Origin: Filobasidium wieringae
Taxonomy: Eukaryota > Basidiomycota > Tremellomycetes > Filobasidiales > Filobasidiaceae
DNA: 64,000 nucleotides
Reading direction: 5' to 3'
Assembly (NCBI GenBank): GCA_001600055.1
Contig: BCIV01000009.1
Coordinates: forward strand, 776,311-840,310
Shown here: piece by piece, positions 35,151 to 46,140 of the stretch
Position numbering within the stretch: the first letter of the stretch is position 1
Layout of the letters: the number at the start of each line of letters is the position of its first letter
Position numbers and translations under genes: made by a program
Notes under the pieces: model-generated
Told to the model about the DNA's origin: nothing
Databases searched by the model: none
What the model saw: only the letters and a program-made list of their open reading frames with translations

Positions 35151-37562
35151 TCATAAGACCACAAACTCCTCGACCTGTTCTTTCTTCTCCTTGCCCTCTT
35201 CGTGTTCGTCCTCGGTATCGCTAAACGATCGGGTGGATTCCGCATCGGTGTCCTCTTTCTCGACGGCGGAGGGTTGTGAAATTTGTTCCTCGGAAGTCGG
35301 GAGGGGGGCGGGGGAGGGGACGGCCACCGGTTTTGGAAGAGTGGCGGGTTCCTCGGGTCGAGGGATCGACGCGGTTTCGGTAGACTCGGTGGGTTCGGAT
35401 TCGGGAGGGTTCGAAGGTTCTGCAGTAAGAGAGACGGGTTGTTCCTCCTCCTCCTCCGTGACGGTTTCTTGAACGTCCTTGACCTCCTCGGCGGGCTCCT
35501 TTTTGTTCTCCTCGGACGCCTTCATCTTTTCCCAAACAGCTCGTCGACCCACTTCCATCTCGCCCAACTTCCCTTCCACTCTCCTTACGAATTCCCTCCT
35601 GGCGGTCCTGACCTGTTCATCCCCATCACTAGAGACCGAGTCGGCCGCTACGAGCAGACCCAGGAGAGCTTGAGCGTGGGCGTGGTAAGGTACGTTGTTC
35701 GGGGTGAACGCGAGAGGTGGGACGATAAGGTTCTCCGATTGACTCGAAGCCGAATCTACCGGGTCCAATAACGCTCCGTTGATCCCCTCCCGCTCGGTCT
35801 TGGTAGAAGGCAAAAAGTCCAACGTCTCGGGAAAAACCCAATCCTCGTTCAACTTTGTTAACTTGTTCTCCAAGCTCTCGAGCTTTTCCAGACGAGTGAC
35901 TCGGAGGAGATGTTGCCTATACTTGGCTTGGATCAGATCGGCCGTGGCTTGGGCCTTTTCAGCTTCGAGATCCGCTGCGGAGGCGGGAACATCGTCCTCG
36001 GCCGGTTCAGCTGGAGTGAAAGTCGATCCGGTAGCAGGTTCCTCGACGACGGGTTCTTGAACGATCGGGTCCTCCACAATAGGTTCCTGAACCGATTGTT
36101 GCTTCTTCTCGTCAACTTCCTGCTTGGGTTTCTCTTGAACATCGACCTGATCCGGTACCCCATTGAATCCACGGTAAAACGCTCCGAACAGATCTTCGAT
36201 AAACTTCTGACCTTGTTCTTCCGGAGACAACTGTTTCTTCACCTCGGGTTTAGGTTGAGTCGGTGCCGGTGCCGATGCCGGTGCTGATGCAGGAGCGGGG
36301 GTCGAAGTAGGAGCGGTAGGCGCATCAACGGAGTGTTCTCGTTCTTTCCCCTTTGATTCAGGTGCAGGAGCAGGAACACGATCGGTGGTCTTCGCCTCCT
36401 CTTCAGTAGCGGGTTTGGGAGTACTGGATCGAGGGGTGGAAGGGTTGGAGATGACGATATCGGGACCAAAGATCATCTTGAGTAGATCAAGTGGGAATTG
36501 AGATTCTTGAGCTTCTTCCTTTGGTCCGGAGGGGGAGTCTTGCTTGACCGATTGAGCGGGTTGAGCTGGCTGAGCTGGCTGGGCTGGTTGAACGGGTCGA
36601 GCGGGCTGAGCAAAAGGACCTCCCCGTTGCGTATCGAAAACGGGACAAAACCCTTCCAACCTCTCCCAAAACCTCTTCTCCTCTTCCCTCTGCCTACCCA
36701 TCCTCTCTCTCTCCCTCCTAATCTCGTTTTCCCGCTCGACCTGGAGCTGCTGTTCCCGCTCCTGCTGGACCCGCTGAGCGTGTGCTCGTTGAGCAGCGAT
36801 GAGCCGGGCATTCGTCTCCCGTTCCCGAGCACGTTCGATTTGAGCGGCTTCCGATCGACCGAGAGTCAGAGCGTTCATAAGAGCTTGAAGTTGTTGAGCT
36901 TGAGCGGAAGCTCGTTGTTGTTGCTGCTGCTGCTGAGCCTGTCTCTGCTGGATCGCTTGAGCCTGAGCCTGAGCTTGTCGTTGCTGTTGAAACTCAAGAA
37001 CAGCTCTTGCCTGTTCTTGCTGTTGCCTCCTAACCCTCTGCTCCATCATCTCCCTCTTCCTCATCCGTTCCCTTTCTGCCTGTTCGGCTTGAGCGGTAGC
37101 TAATTGGGACTGGGCGGTCTTGCGTTGACGGACCGCTTCCAGTTGAGCGAGGAGGATACGTTCTTCCGCTTCGAGGTCGGATGAGGGGGTTGAGTGACGA
37201 GGATGACCGTGAGGACCATGACCGTGAGCGTGGGCGTGACCGTGACCGTGATGAGGCGACGGAGGAGGGGGAGGGAATCCGAACCTCGCATGACCGGTTT
37301 CTTCAGGAAGACCGTGATGCCTAGGTCCATGTCCTTGAGGTCCGTGGTGAGGTCCGTGGCGAGGTCCATGTTCATGACCGTGACCATGGCCATGGCCGTG
37401 ACCATGAGGGGGCAAAGGAGGTCCAGCCCTTCCACCCATAAAAGGTCGAGGATCGAATTCGAACATGTGGCTAGGTGGCGATCTAGGACGAGCGCTGGGA
37501 GTGGGCATTCCGAAGAAGGCCGAGTTTAGTTGAGGGTCGAATGTGAATGTGGAGTAAGGCAT
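35151..37562 (-). CDS. BAG-domain cochaperone
   Basis: An 803-codon single-exon frame. BAG domains bind the Hsp70 ATPase domain and promote nucleotide exchange. The N-terminus has a His-Gly repeat region (HGHGHGHGHGHEHG), then Gln/Arg-rich coiled-coil segments with long poly-Gln-like runs. A Pro/Ala/Glu-rich linker follows. Near residue 540 is an IQ-like helix (DLIQAKYRQHLLRVTRLEKL). The BAG helices follow, with VFPETLDFL, FTPNNVPYHAHAQALLGLL, SDGDEQVRTARREFVRRVEG and LGEMEVGRRAVW. The C-terminus is acidic and ends EEFVVL. An IQ-plus-BAG pairing occurs in plant and fungal BAG proteins. The domain call is secure; the rest of the protein is low complexity and its role is unknown. Confidence 0.8.
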   Translation of the reverse strand: MPYSTFTFDPQLNSAFFGMPTPSARPRSPPSHMFEFDPRPFMGGRAGPPLPPHGHGHGHGHGHEHGPRHGPHHGPQGHGPRHHGLPEETGHARFGFPPPPPSPHHGHGHAHAHGHGPHGHPRHSTPSSDLEAEERILLAQLEAVRQRKTAQSQLATAQAEQAERERMRKREMMEQRVRRQQQEQARAVLEFQQQRQAQAQAQAIQQRQAQQQQQQQRASAQAQQLQALMNALTLGRSEAAQIERARERETNARLIAAQRAHAQRVQQEREQQLQVERENEIRRERERMGRQREEEKRFWERLEGFCPVFDTQRGGPFAQPARPVQPAQPAQPAQPAQSVKQDSPSGPKEEAQESQFPLDLLKMIFGPDIVISNPSTPRSSTPKPATEEEAKTTDRVPAPAPESKGKEREHSVDAPTAPTSTPAPASAPASAPAPTQPKPEVKKQLSPEEQGQKFIEDLFGAFYRGFNGVPDQVDVQEKPKQEVDEKKQQSVQEPIVEDPIVQEPVVEEPATGSTFTPAEPAEDDVPASAADLEAEKAQATADLIQAKYRQHLLRVTRLEKLESLENKLTKLNEDWVFPETLDFLPSTKTEREGINGALLDPVDSASSQSENLIVPPLAFTPNNVPYHAHAQALLGLLVAADSVSSDGDEQVRTARREFVRRVEGKLGEMEVGRRAVWEKMKASEENKKEPAEEVKDVQETVTEEEEEQPVSLTAEPSNPPESEPTESTETASIPRPEEPATLPKPVAVPSPAPLPTSEEQISQPSAVEKEDTDAESTRSFSDTEDEHEEGKEKKEQVEEFVVL

Positions 37563-37940
37563 TGTGGTGGGAGGGTGTGGTAGTGGCAGTAGTGGTAGTG
37601 GTAGTGGTAGTGGTAGTGGTAGTGGTGGTGGTAGTAGATGGTGTTAGTGGTGAACGAGGTGGCGAGAGTAACGACCAGAGTGTGTGCTGTGTTTTATAGC
37701 GATCCATTTGCTGCGTTGCTGCGCTGAATCATCGTCTGTTCAAGTAAATTCCAGTATCTTCCAGCGTGATCACCGGGAACATTCTAGTTCCAACCTCGCA
37801 GTCATGACGTAATCACACCCCGCACTCGGTCATCGTCAGGTGAGGTGATCGTCGTATCACGTGATCGTCCCGTCAGGGTAGGTAGATGTTACAACTCGCT
37901 TATTACACATATGCATGAATGAATGATACCCCCACCACCA
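37563..37940. other. BAG gene promoter and FEN1 3' flank
   Basis: Both flanking genes are on the minus strand, so this holds the BAG promoter and the FEN1 terminator. Apart from the simple repeat nothing is recognised. Confidence 0.5.
37577..37645. repeat. (GTAGTG)n simple repeat upstream of the BAG gene
   Basis: A hexamer-like GTAGTG/GTGGTG run begins about 15 bases upstream of the BAG-protein start codon (minus strand, reads CACTAC), probably in its 5' leader. Confidence 0.85.
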
Positions 37941-40391
37941 CTACTTCTTCCCCTTCTTCTTCGGTCCAGCCTTTTCCTTCTCATCAGCCTGCAATTCGAA
38001 ATCAGTCAACGATCAACAGCCGTTCCATTCTCATCAATCCAACTCAGTGTTGAAAACTCACCTTCCTCTTCCCCCCCTTCCCCTTCGGTTCCTCCTTCAC
38101 CTTGGCCTTACCACCACCACCAGTGACAGTTCCCATCGGTTTGAAGAACCCATCTAACCGCCCCTGTTGTTTCGCACCGACCATTTTCATCAGCCTCGCA
38201 CATCCAGAACGAACACGGTCCTCGCTAAAAAGATGTAACAAAAGCGTTCCCCGTCAATCAGAAACCACGACCGGCATTCCGACAACGGCCCACTCACTTG
38301 AACCCCTTTTCTCGACACAAAAACTGAACCAATCCTTCCACGTCGGGTTTCTTCCAATCGAGCTAAAAGACAGGTCAGGTCATCAGTCTCTCATCCCCCT
38401 CCCACTCCCTTCCCTTCCCTCATGCACCGGGCTCACCTCCAACTCCGCCCCGGGCGTCACATCAGGGGTCATGAAGATCTTCTTGGCCTCCTCCCAGGGC
38501 CAATACTCCGGTAACTGCATCCCTCCCTTGGCGGGAGGTTTCTTCTTCCCCTGCGTCGAAGTCGTTGCGGTAGGTTTTTTGGATTTAGATTTCGCTTGGG
38601 TTTGTGTTGGCGTTGATGAAGTTTTCGAGCTCGCTGGGGTCTTCTTCGCGGCGGCTTTGGGTGTGGAGGTGGTTTTCTTTGGGGAGGTGGGTTCGGGGGA
38701 AGATTCCCAGTTCGGTGATCCTTCTTTCTCTTTGGTAGGTTCGGTGGGTTTCTCATCTTCTTGATCGGAATCATCGCTATCGAGAACCACCTTCCTCTTC
38801 TTCCCCTTCCCTTTCGCCTTCCCGATCGTGGTTTGAGCAGGAACGTCCAACTCCTCCTCGTTCCCAGCCAGATCAGCCTTGACCCCCCTCTCATACCCAT
38901 CCTCACTCTCAAACCCATCCACATCCAATCCCTCTTCTTCCGAATCGACATGCAAATCATCCTCACCCTCACTCTCACTCTCCTCCCCCGGGACCTGCTC
39001 CTCCAGCTCCAACACCTCCTGTTCGAATTTCTCCACCTCTTCTTGTTTCTCCGCCATCTTCCCCCGGATGAATTGGACGACGGAACCGAGAGATCCATGC
39101 TCCCTCATCAACTTTAGAGCCGTCTTAGGTCCCACCCCTTTGGCCGGTTCGAGGTAATCGCACCCCAAGAGAATACAGAGTTCTACGAACTGAATTCCGT
39201 CCGAAAAAAACATAACGTGATAAGCTACCAAATCTCACTGATGACCAACCGACTAATCACTCGGACGAACCTGTTCCATACTCATGCCCAATTCTTCCAG
39301 AGCGACCTTGAGGTTGATCTCCGAAATCGGAGCCTTCTTCGCTTCCGAATACGTCAAATGTCTCAACATCAACGGAGCGTTGAAAGTGAGGGTGTCCATA
39401 TCTTCTGAACCGGCGGCGTAGACTTTCCCAGACCGAGCCAGTTCGGCGCATTGGGCTTCGGCTTCCCCCGGAGCCTGTCGAGCGGAAGGATCGTGGGGGT
39501 TAGCACAGACGAAGGAGGGAAGAGGCAGGGGAAGGTGGGACTTGCGATGAGAAGGGGGATACCCATTAGTTCTAGGAGTCGACGACATTCTTCGTTCATC
39601 TGACGGGTCGGACGGACTTGTCTTCGAGCTAGTTTATCGATATCCTCCGTCGTCCCTGTTGAGCGTATTTCAGTCAGTGAAACCTGTCAAGGGATGGGAT
39701 GGGGAGGTGATTGCGAGACGAACCGACTTCCTTGGCTTCGGATTCAGCTTCGGCCGCTGCGTTCCTCGCTGCGAATCGTTTGGCCAACTAGGTTCTCGAT
39801 CCGGTTTCATCAGAACCAACACGGCCGTCCATCAAAGGGATAAGAACTCACCACTCCTCCCTTCAGATCAGGTGGTTTCCCATCGAAAACGTACATGGGC
39901 TTGATACCCTGATCGACCATCCGAAGCGTACGGAAGAAGAACCCCATCAAATGACTATGCTCGCGAGTAAAGATCTTGGTCGTCTTGCGAGGTACGAATG
40001 GTGATGTCCTTTGAAAACTGACCTGGTGACATCTCCGTTCTCATTCATCAACATCGTCCCGTCCTTCTGTCGAACGGCTACTAAGAATTGGTAGATCGAC
40101 CTGTGAATGTGACCCGGATAAGCCGCATGGACCTCGTTCTTGCTTGATCTGTAGCTTACATGGAAGCGTCGATCGCTACTTTTCGACCAAACAGCTGGAG
40201 GAAAAGCGCATCAGAATTGGATGAGAAAAAGAGGTGAGGAAGAAGGAGACGGACTGTTTTGATGTCGTGATCTTTCATGGATTTTGGAGCATTCTCCGAT
40301 AGGAGAGCGGTCAGACCTGATAGAGCACGGGGGACATGAGCGGTTCTGCTCGAGTTCGTTGTTCATACCAGAGCTCACCTTTGATACCCAT
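37941..40391 (-). CDS. FEN1: flap endonuclease 1 with large internal insertion
   Basis: Removes 5' flaps during Okazaki-fragment maturation and long-patch repair, bound to PCNA. Twelve exons in gene order: 40391-40379, 40316-40255, 40194-40160, 40100-40023, 39954-39852, 39787-39724, 39655-39546, 39474-39271, 39189-38437, 38362-38298, 38224-38062 and 37988-37941. The product is 565 residues. It starts [20 protein letters not shown]. Metal-ligand regions [49 protein letters not shown] and [19 protein letters not shown] are intact. A PCNA-binding motif QGRLDGFF lies at 516-523, then a basic tail. About 170 acidic and Lys/Ser/Thr-rich residues (around 270-443) are inserted before [14 protein letters not shown], so the protein is much longer than the usual 380 or so. 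The intron at 39475-39545 uses a GC donor. Confidence 0.96.
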
Positions 40392-40474
40392 CTTTATGAA
40401 CGGTAGATGTAGTCGATATAAGGGAAGCAGGAAGCAGCTGAAGACGATCAATCAGAATAGACAAGCATATCCGG

Positions 40475-40506
40475 ACAAGCAGGCAAGCAGGCAAGCAGCA
40501 AGCAGA
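40475..40506. repeat. short tandem repeat, unit about CAAGCAGG
   Basis: Three to four imperfect copies of an 8-base unit lie in the FEN1 upstream leader, between the FEN1 start and the ACGCG boxes. Confidence 0.75.
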
Positions 40507-40527
40507 TCGATCTAGGTAATTTAGCTT

Positions 40528-40560
40528 ACGCGCCTCGCTAAATGACGCGTTTGAACGCGC
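40528..40560. promoter_or_regulatory. cluster of MluI-cell-cycle-box-like sites
   Basis: A perfect MCB core ACGCGT lies at 40545-40550, flanked by ACGCGC at 40528-40533 and 40555-40560, all within 33 bases of the 193-bp spacer between the divergent FEN1 and ERCC6L2-like starts. In fungi MBF (Mbp1/Swi6 type) binds such boxes to drive G1/S genes. Here the sequence is seen; the regulation is inferred. Confidence 0.65.
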
Positions 40561-40584
40561 TCAAAGGAGGAATCGGATTTGTTG

Positions 40585-43500
40585 ATGATGTCAAGTCCTA
40601 AGTCGAGGATATGCCATAGCTGCATACCATCAACTGGACAGTCGGACTCGAAGGGAATTTACCCACATTGGGAGATGACTTTGCTTGATCTACAACCTTC
40701 GAGTAGGATACCGCCTCGAGATAGGAAACATTCCCAGTCGTCTGGCTCGAAAGGTACGTTAGCTTGCATCCGACCTGTTTTGTCCGGTTCGATATCTGAC
40801 GACTGTTCATAGCTTTCGCATTCAGTCGACCTAAAGTTCCGACCACTCGTTTTAAAGTGGAAGGTACCGATACTAGTGAGATCTATCGAAGCAAGAGGCG
40901 GTTCGAATGTGATACTGATACACCATGCGATTATAGGCAGCGATGACTCTGATTTCGGCAAAGAAGACCACTCGACGGACCGAAAACCTCTTAGACAGCC
41001 CGCCCCTAGTTCTTCTTCCACCTATACCCATCTAAAACCTAAGCCCCAGAAGAAATCACGCAACTTGATATCGACCCAAGAAGATGACGAGGAAGAAGAT
41101 CTCAGGGAATCTCTCGATTCGATCTTGGGAAACGAAAGCCAAGCGTTCAAGCAAGCGAAATTAAATTTGATCTCCGAGAATCAATCAAAGGTCAGACTCG
41201 ACAAGAAACGGCGAGAAGTCATTTCGATTCTTTCTTCTTCTGAAGAGGAAGAGGTGGAGGAGGAGATCAAGCCGTCTCTTCATATCAAGGGAGAGAAGGA
41301 GATCGGAGCGGTCAGAAGGATACTGAAAGCGGACAATAAGCTGACTTTACGGGAAGGTGAGCGTTTAGTGATAAGTCGGACTGATACTCTCGGTGATGCT
41401 TAACCCAATACGCTATGAATCTAGATCGCCGACAGCCCGATCCAACCGAGAATGTCTTGTTGCGTTTCCTGGGGCCCGACCAAGAATATTCCCTAGGCAA
41501 GGAAAAGCCCAGATCAGAGGAGAGAAAGAACACTATGAAGGATGGGAGACTCATCTTTAAGCCTCTAGAAGTTGTAGGTGAGAACGAGGATGAGGTCAAG
41601 AAAGATGGTCAAGAAGACGAGGACGATGCTACGGCTTCCGAGGGGGACCTTGAGCCTTTACCGACTAATGCAGAGATAAGACAGGCTGAGGAGGATGACG
41701 ATACGGTGGACGAGGATGAGGACGAATTGGCTCCTGTCACTGCTGTGAAACCATCCATAACGTTCATCGCTCCCTCGAAACCACCTTCGCCGCCGGACCT
41801 CAACCCTAACTGGTCTGATTTGAGGAATACAATGAGCACTCGGATAGGGAAAGGCGGAAGGATACTAGAACCGGGTGAATCGGACGATGACGGGGAGACA
41901 CCTCATGCTTCTTCAAGCATGGGAGATAAGGGAAAAATGCGGATCTCGGACCACGCGCAGAGATCTGAGGGAAAGGACAAGCTGAAGCGGGAGGACGATC
42001 AGATCGCCTATGTGAGTGTCCGGCCACCTATGGGTCTTGGATGAATCCGATGATGTTCAGGCACTGCAATATTACAGGTCGAAGCTAGGGAACTTGGGAT
42101 GAAACCTGACTTTCCGTGTTCCGCTACCAAACAACGTAAACGACCTTACACGCTTGATCCCGATCGCCCGGATATCGTCGTACCTATCGCCATCTCGCGC
42201 TTTCTAAGGCGGTATCAGAGATTGGGAGTGCAGTTCCTATATGATCGGTATAAAGGGATTAGAGTACCTGGAGTTTGGGATTATCCTCTAAAAGGTGGGA
42301 TCTTGGGGGATGATATGGGTTTGGGAAAAACGATTCAGGTCACCGCTTTCGTAAATAGTTTATTGAGTTTGTCCTTCTCGACAGCACTGATTCGATCATG
42401 CCTGACAGCTCGCGGCTATCATGAAGAAAACAGGTACGAAGCAGGATATCGATCAGTTCCATTCCAGAAAAGATCAAGTTCGAGCTAGGTTCTCAAAGTC
42501 TGCCTCGGTTGGCCCACTCATGTTCGGTCCAACGGCTGTCATTGTGTGCCCGACGTCTCTCGTGGACAACGTAAGTCTTTGGCTTGGTGCATACGTTTTC
42601 CACTTCGACTTAAGCGAAACTCTTGATAGTGGTCAAGAGAATTAGACACTGTACGCTTTTTCCAGTTCGAGGATGTGTTTCTTGTCGCTTGACAGCTGCT
42701 CCTTAACAGTGGGGTTACTTCTCGGTAGGTCGCGCGGATGGCAGCTCTGAGGACAGACAACGCGTTTACAAGAAGTACGATCAAGGTTTCCTGGACATTC
42801 GTCAGTAAAAACTAGCATATCCTGTTCATTGCCTTCAGTTTGAACTCTGTTCCTATAGTAATACTCTCTCATTCCATCGTCGTCAAGGATGCGGATTTGC
42901 TAAGCGGCATGTTCTTTAGGTGAGCGAATTTACCCCTTATTTGATTGCTGAGCTCAGAACGACGTCATCTTATATTTCCCTTAGTGTCATGGTAGTTGAT
43001 GAAGCGCATGTAATCAAGAACCCCTCAGCGCAGAAGACTATCGCCATGAAGAACGTTCGTGCTGCCAGCTATTTCGCCCTGACTGGTCAGTTTTCTCGGC
43101 ATATTTCATCGGTCAAACCCATGTTCAAATTGTTACTTGCTCTTTTCCAGGTACTCTCATACAAAACCGTTACAGTGAAATGTGGTCGATCCTCGACTTT
43201 GTATCACCAGGTAGCTTCGGTACCCCAGGTCAGTGGGAAGGCACTATCGGGCAACCGCTGAAAGCTGGATTGGATCACGACGCGTCCTTGAAGGAACTGT
43301 CGGATAAGCAAGTCGTTATGGAACTCGTCAAAGATCGTATTCTCCCTACGGTCTTCATCAGAAGGACCAAGGCTAGCCTTGTTCATGAGTTGCCGGACAA
43401 GAACGATCAGGTTATCTTCTGCCCGCTGACTCCTATTCAAGAGATTACCTATCTCCGCTTGACAAGTAGTCAGCATGTCAGGCAGTTTCTGGATCGAGAT

Positions 43501-45444
43501 ACGGTTTGTCCCAAACACCCTGGTATGAAGATTGGCCAGTGTTGTCAGAAACCGTCGGGAAAGGATCCACATTGGAAAGGCCTGGTCTTGAAATAGTGAG
43601 TGTCTGCTAACATCGTCCTCGATGTAGGCAGCTAAACGATATTGGCGCGCTACAGCTTGACGGCTTTTCAAAAGATCGCAAGTCATGTCGGTCTCATCTA
43701 TCCTTATAAAGATGACAAGACGGAGCAGAAGATTAGCAACGCCGAACTGATGAACGAATGCTTTCCCCCTTATATCGAAGGTGGCGAAGACGAGTCTCCT
43801 TTGGGTCCGCTCGACAATCACTACAGACAGCTCAGATCTGCCGAGGCGGCTATGTGAGTACTGGAGGAGGAGTGGTCTCTCTGTTCGAAATTGACGCCTT
43901 GACTGTACAGGGACAAAAACTTGAGCGGAAAGTGGCTTGTTCTAGAGTCGTTGTTGTTGACATGGCGGGCCGATCCTCAAGCGAAGAACAAAGTGCTAGT
44001 CTTTAGCAAATCCGTGAGACTACTCAAGATGCTAGAGTTCTGGTTGAATATCGGAGGATTCTCCTACGAGATGCTCCACGGGGGTCATTCCCAGGCGGAA
44101 CGACAAGAAAGCGTTGACGCATTCCAGAACGGGGAGGCATTCGTGTTTCTCATCAGTACGCTCGCCGGGGGTGTTGGTCTAAATCTGACTGCCGCTAATA
44201 AGGTGGTCATATTCGATCCATCCTGGAGTAAGTTTCTTGACTTGCCAGATTCCAGACCGGGGACTGACAACGGGGAAATGTAGATCCTGCGAACGATCTG
44301 CAAGCGATGGATCGAGCGTTCCGAATGGGTCAGAAAAGGGATGTGTGAGTTGCTATTGGCAGCGGGCATTCAGGTCACTTCTGTACTGATTGGTCGATCC
44401 TGCAGCGATGTTTATCGATTGATCGCCACCGGGACTTTGGAGGAGAATATGTATGAGCGTCAGCGTAAGCCTTGTGAACCCCACTACAAGATTAAATGAC
44501 CTGACTGATTCCGTTGAATCAGTCAATAAGCGTTCAGCGGCTCGAACGCTGTAAGCGATTGTACTTGCTCCATAGTAACGGAACAGAGGCTCATCGTGTT
44601 ATGTGCGTTCATAGATACGAAGGCACCGCCGAATCCCGTCTACACAAAGGCCATGAGGGATCGAAAAACGGTCGTGGGACAAAGGGTGACCTTTGGGGTG
44701 TTGAAAATCTGTTCAAGTACACCCCAGGAGGGACGGTCACAGATCGCGTGAGTGTCGAATGGCAAATAATGAATGCCATCTCCTTATACCTTTCTTCTGC
44801 GGTCGATATAGGTCACTCGGCTAGCCATGGCAGAAGACGAGGTCCTTCGTTCCATTCAATCGATTTTGCTCAACAAAGGCCGCGGAAAGATTGATCTGAA
44901 CAATATGAAAGTCCGGCCCACGGAGATTGATTACGAAGGAGCGGAGGAGGGAATTGAGGTGGAAGAGACATTGGAGGGAGTCATCGTAAGCAATACTCAC
45001 CTGAGCTGAGCGGAATACAATGACCGACTGATCAAGAGCTGTAACCGCGACTCAGCCGAAATATGATGAAGAGAAAGACGAATCGCAGATGTTAGGGTTC
45101 CTCAATCTCGATTTCCCTGGAATACGAACAGAGGCTGTCGCGTCTTCCGCTCGAATCTCCCTTGCCGAGAAACACATCCAGTCCAATGCCAAGGAGGTAA
45201 GTCTCGTTGCGCTCCAGTGTATTGCCAGCCACAAACGCTGATATCTGTATCGTAGCAATACCTTCTCAACAAGAACTCTGGCTCATTACCCGCTTTCGAG
45301 TATTTCAAGTCGAACGATTATCTGGCTCAGGAGAAGAAACGAAAGTCTTTGAGCAGGGCGATCGTTGGCAGGAAAGCGCCCAAGCTCGGAAAAGGTAGCA
45401 AGATCAAGAGTCTTATCGAGGAGGATGACGATGACGATGATTAG
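40585..45444 (+). CDS. SNF2-family DNA helicase/translocase, ERCC6L2-like
   Basis: Twenty exons join in phase: 40585-40753, 40813-40863, 40937-41356, 41425-42011, 42078-42350, 42409-42570, 42630-42650, 42710-42800, 42859-42919, 42985-43085, 43151-43595, 43656-43853, 43911-44227, 44284-44344, 44406-44464, 44523-44550, 44615-44747, 44812-44985, 45056-45196 and 45256-45444. The product is 1226 residues. The first 450 or so are acidic and disordered. The ATPase core has RRYQRLGVQFLYDRY, Walker A DDMGLGKTIQ, motif II VVDEAHVIKNP, GTLIQNRYSEMW, and the C-lobe motifs LVFSKSVRLLKMLE, GGVGLNLTAANKVVIFD and AFRMGQKRDVDVYRLIATGT. The cysteine block CPKHPGMKIGQCC and the tail block KGDLWGVENLFKY point to ERCC6L2 (Rad26-like) rather than CSB. 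ERCC6L2 acts in double-strand-break and transcription-linked repair (known). A second in-frame Met follows immediately at 40588. Confidence 0.9.
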
Positions 45445-46140
45445 TCAGCATGTACTATATAACGTGGCGGCTAGATGCTCTCATTGGCTCGTATCGATGT
45501 CTGGTTTGGAAGGTCGCCCCTATATTGTTTCTCAAGCAGCTACGTGCAGATCAGGTCGATGGATATTGTTAGACGCGAATGGTGATAGGTAGTCTCCAGT
45601 AGAATACCCCCGATTCCGAACGCTCAGGTATCTGCACATTTGCTCCAACGGTTCATCAGACTGGGTACCTGCTAAGCCTCCTCTGAGACACTCAAATTCT
45701 GAACTTATCGCGCATGAGGAACAATCCGGGCGGCGTCTCGGTTCGAATACACCCGTTCTATCAAGCTGATAGATTCTGATATCCCTGGACACCGCCAGAT
45801 CCTTCTTCGATCCAGAGTAGCTACTGATATTGAAATCGTGCCGGACAAGTTCCCATTGCTATAGATGCAGACCCTGAGGACTCCTAGGAAAAGTAAGACC
45901 GCGTACTGACACGATCTCGCCCCAGTAAAGTCATCGGTTCCGTCAATGATACTGGCCCTCAGCTCATGACTGATCATAGCGAAACCGTAGCGAGAAGTCT
46001 AGGTGCTTCGACCTCTTGGCTCGAATTCATGGTTGCCTGAGTCATATCAGACAACCGCGATATACTTCATGATACGGACCATCTCGATCTTTTGTCATCT
46101 CTACCCACCTTCAGGTTGATGATATTCATTATTTGATGGT
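45445..46140. other. intergenic region
   Basis: About 700 bases with no supported gene or repeat. Short ORFs on the minus strand (45532-45977) show no recognisable motif. A GGTTCGAATAC string at about 45740 resembles a Pol III B box, but no cloverleaf surrounds it. Confidence 0.5.

Noticed and set aside
37194..37529. Plus-strand ORFs opposite the BAG gene
   Set aside because: They mirror the His-Gly and Gln repeats of the minus-strand gene; all frames stay open because of low complexity.
45735..45750. tRNA B-box-like GGTTCGAATAC
   Set aside because: No A box at the right distance and no cloverleaf arms.
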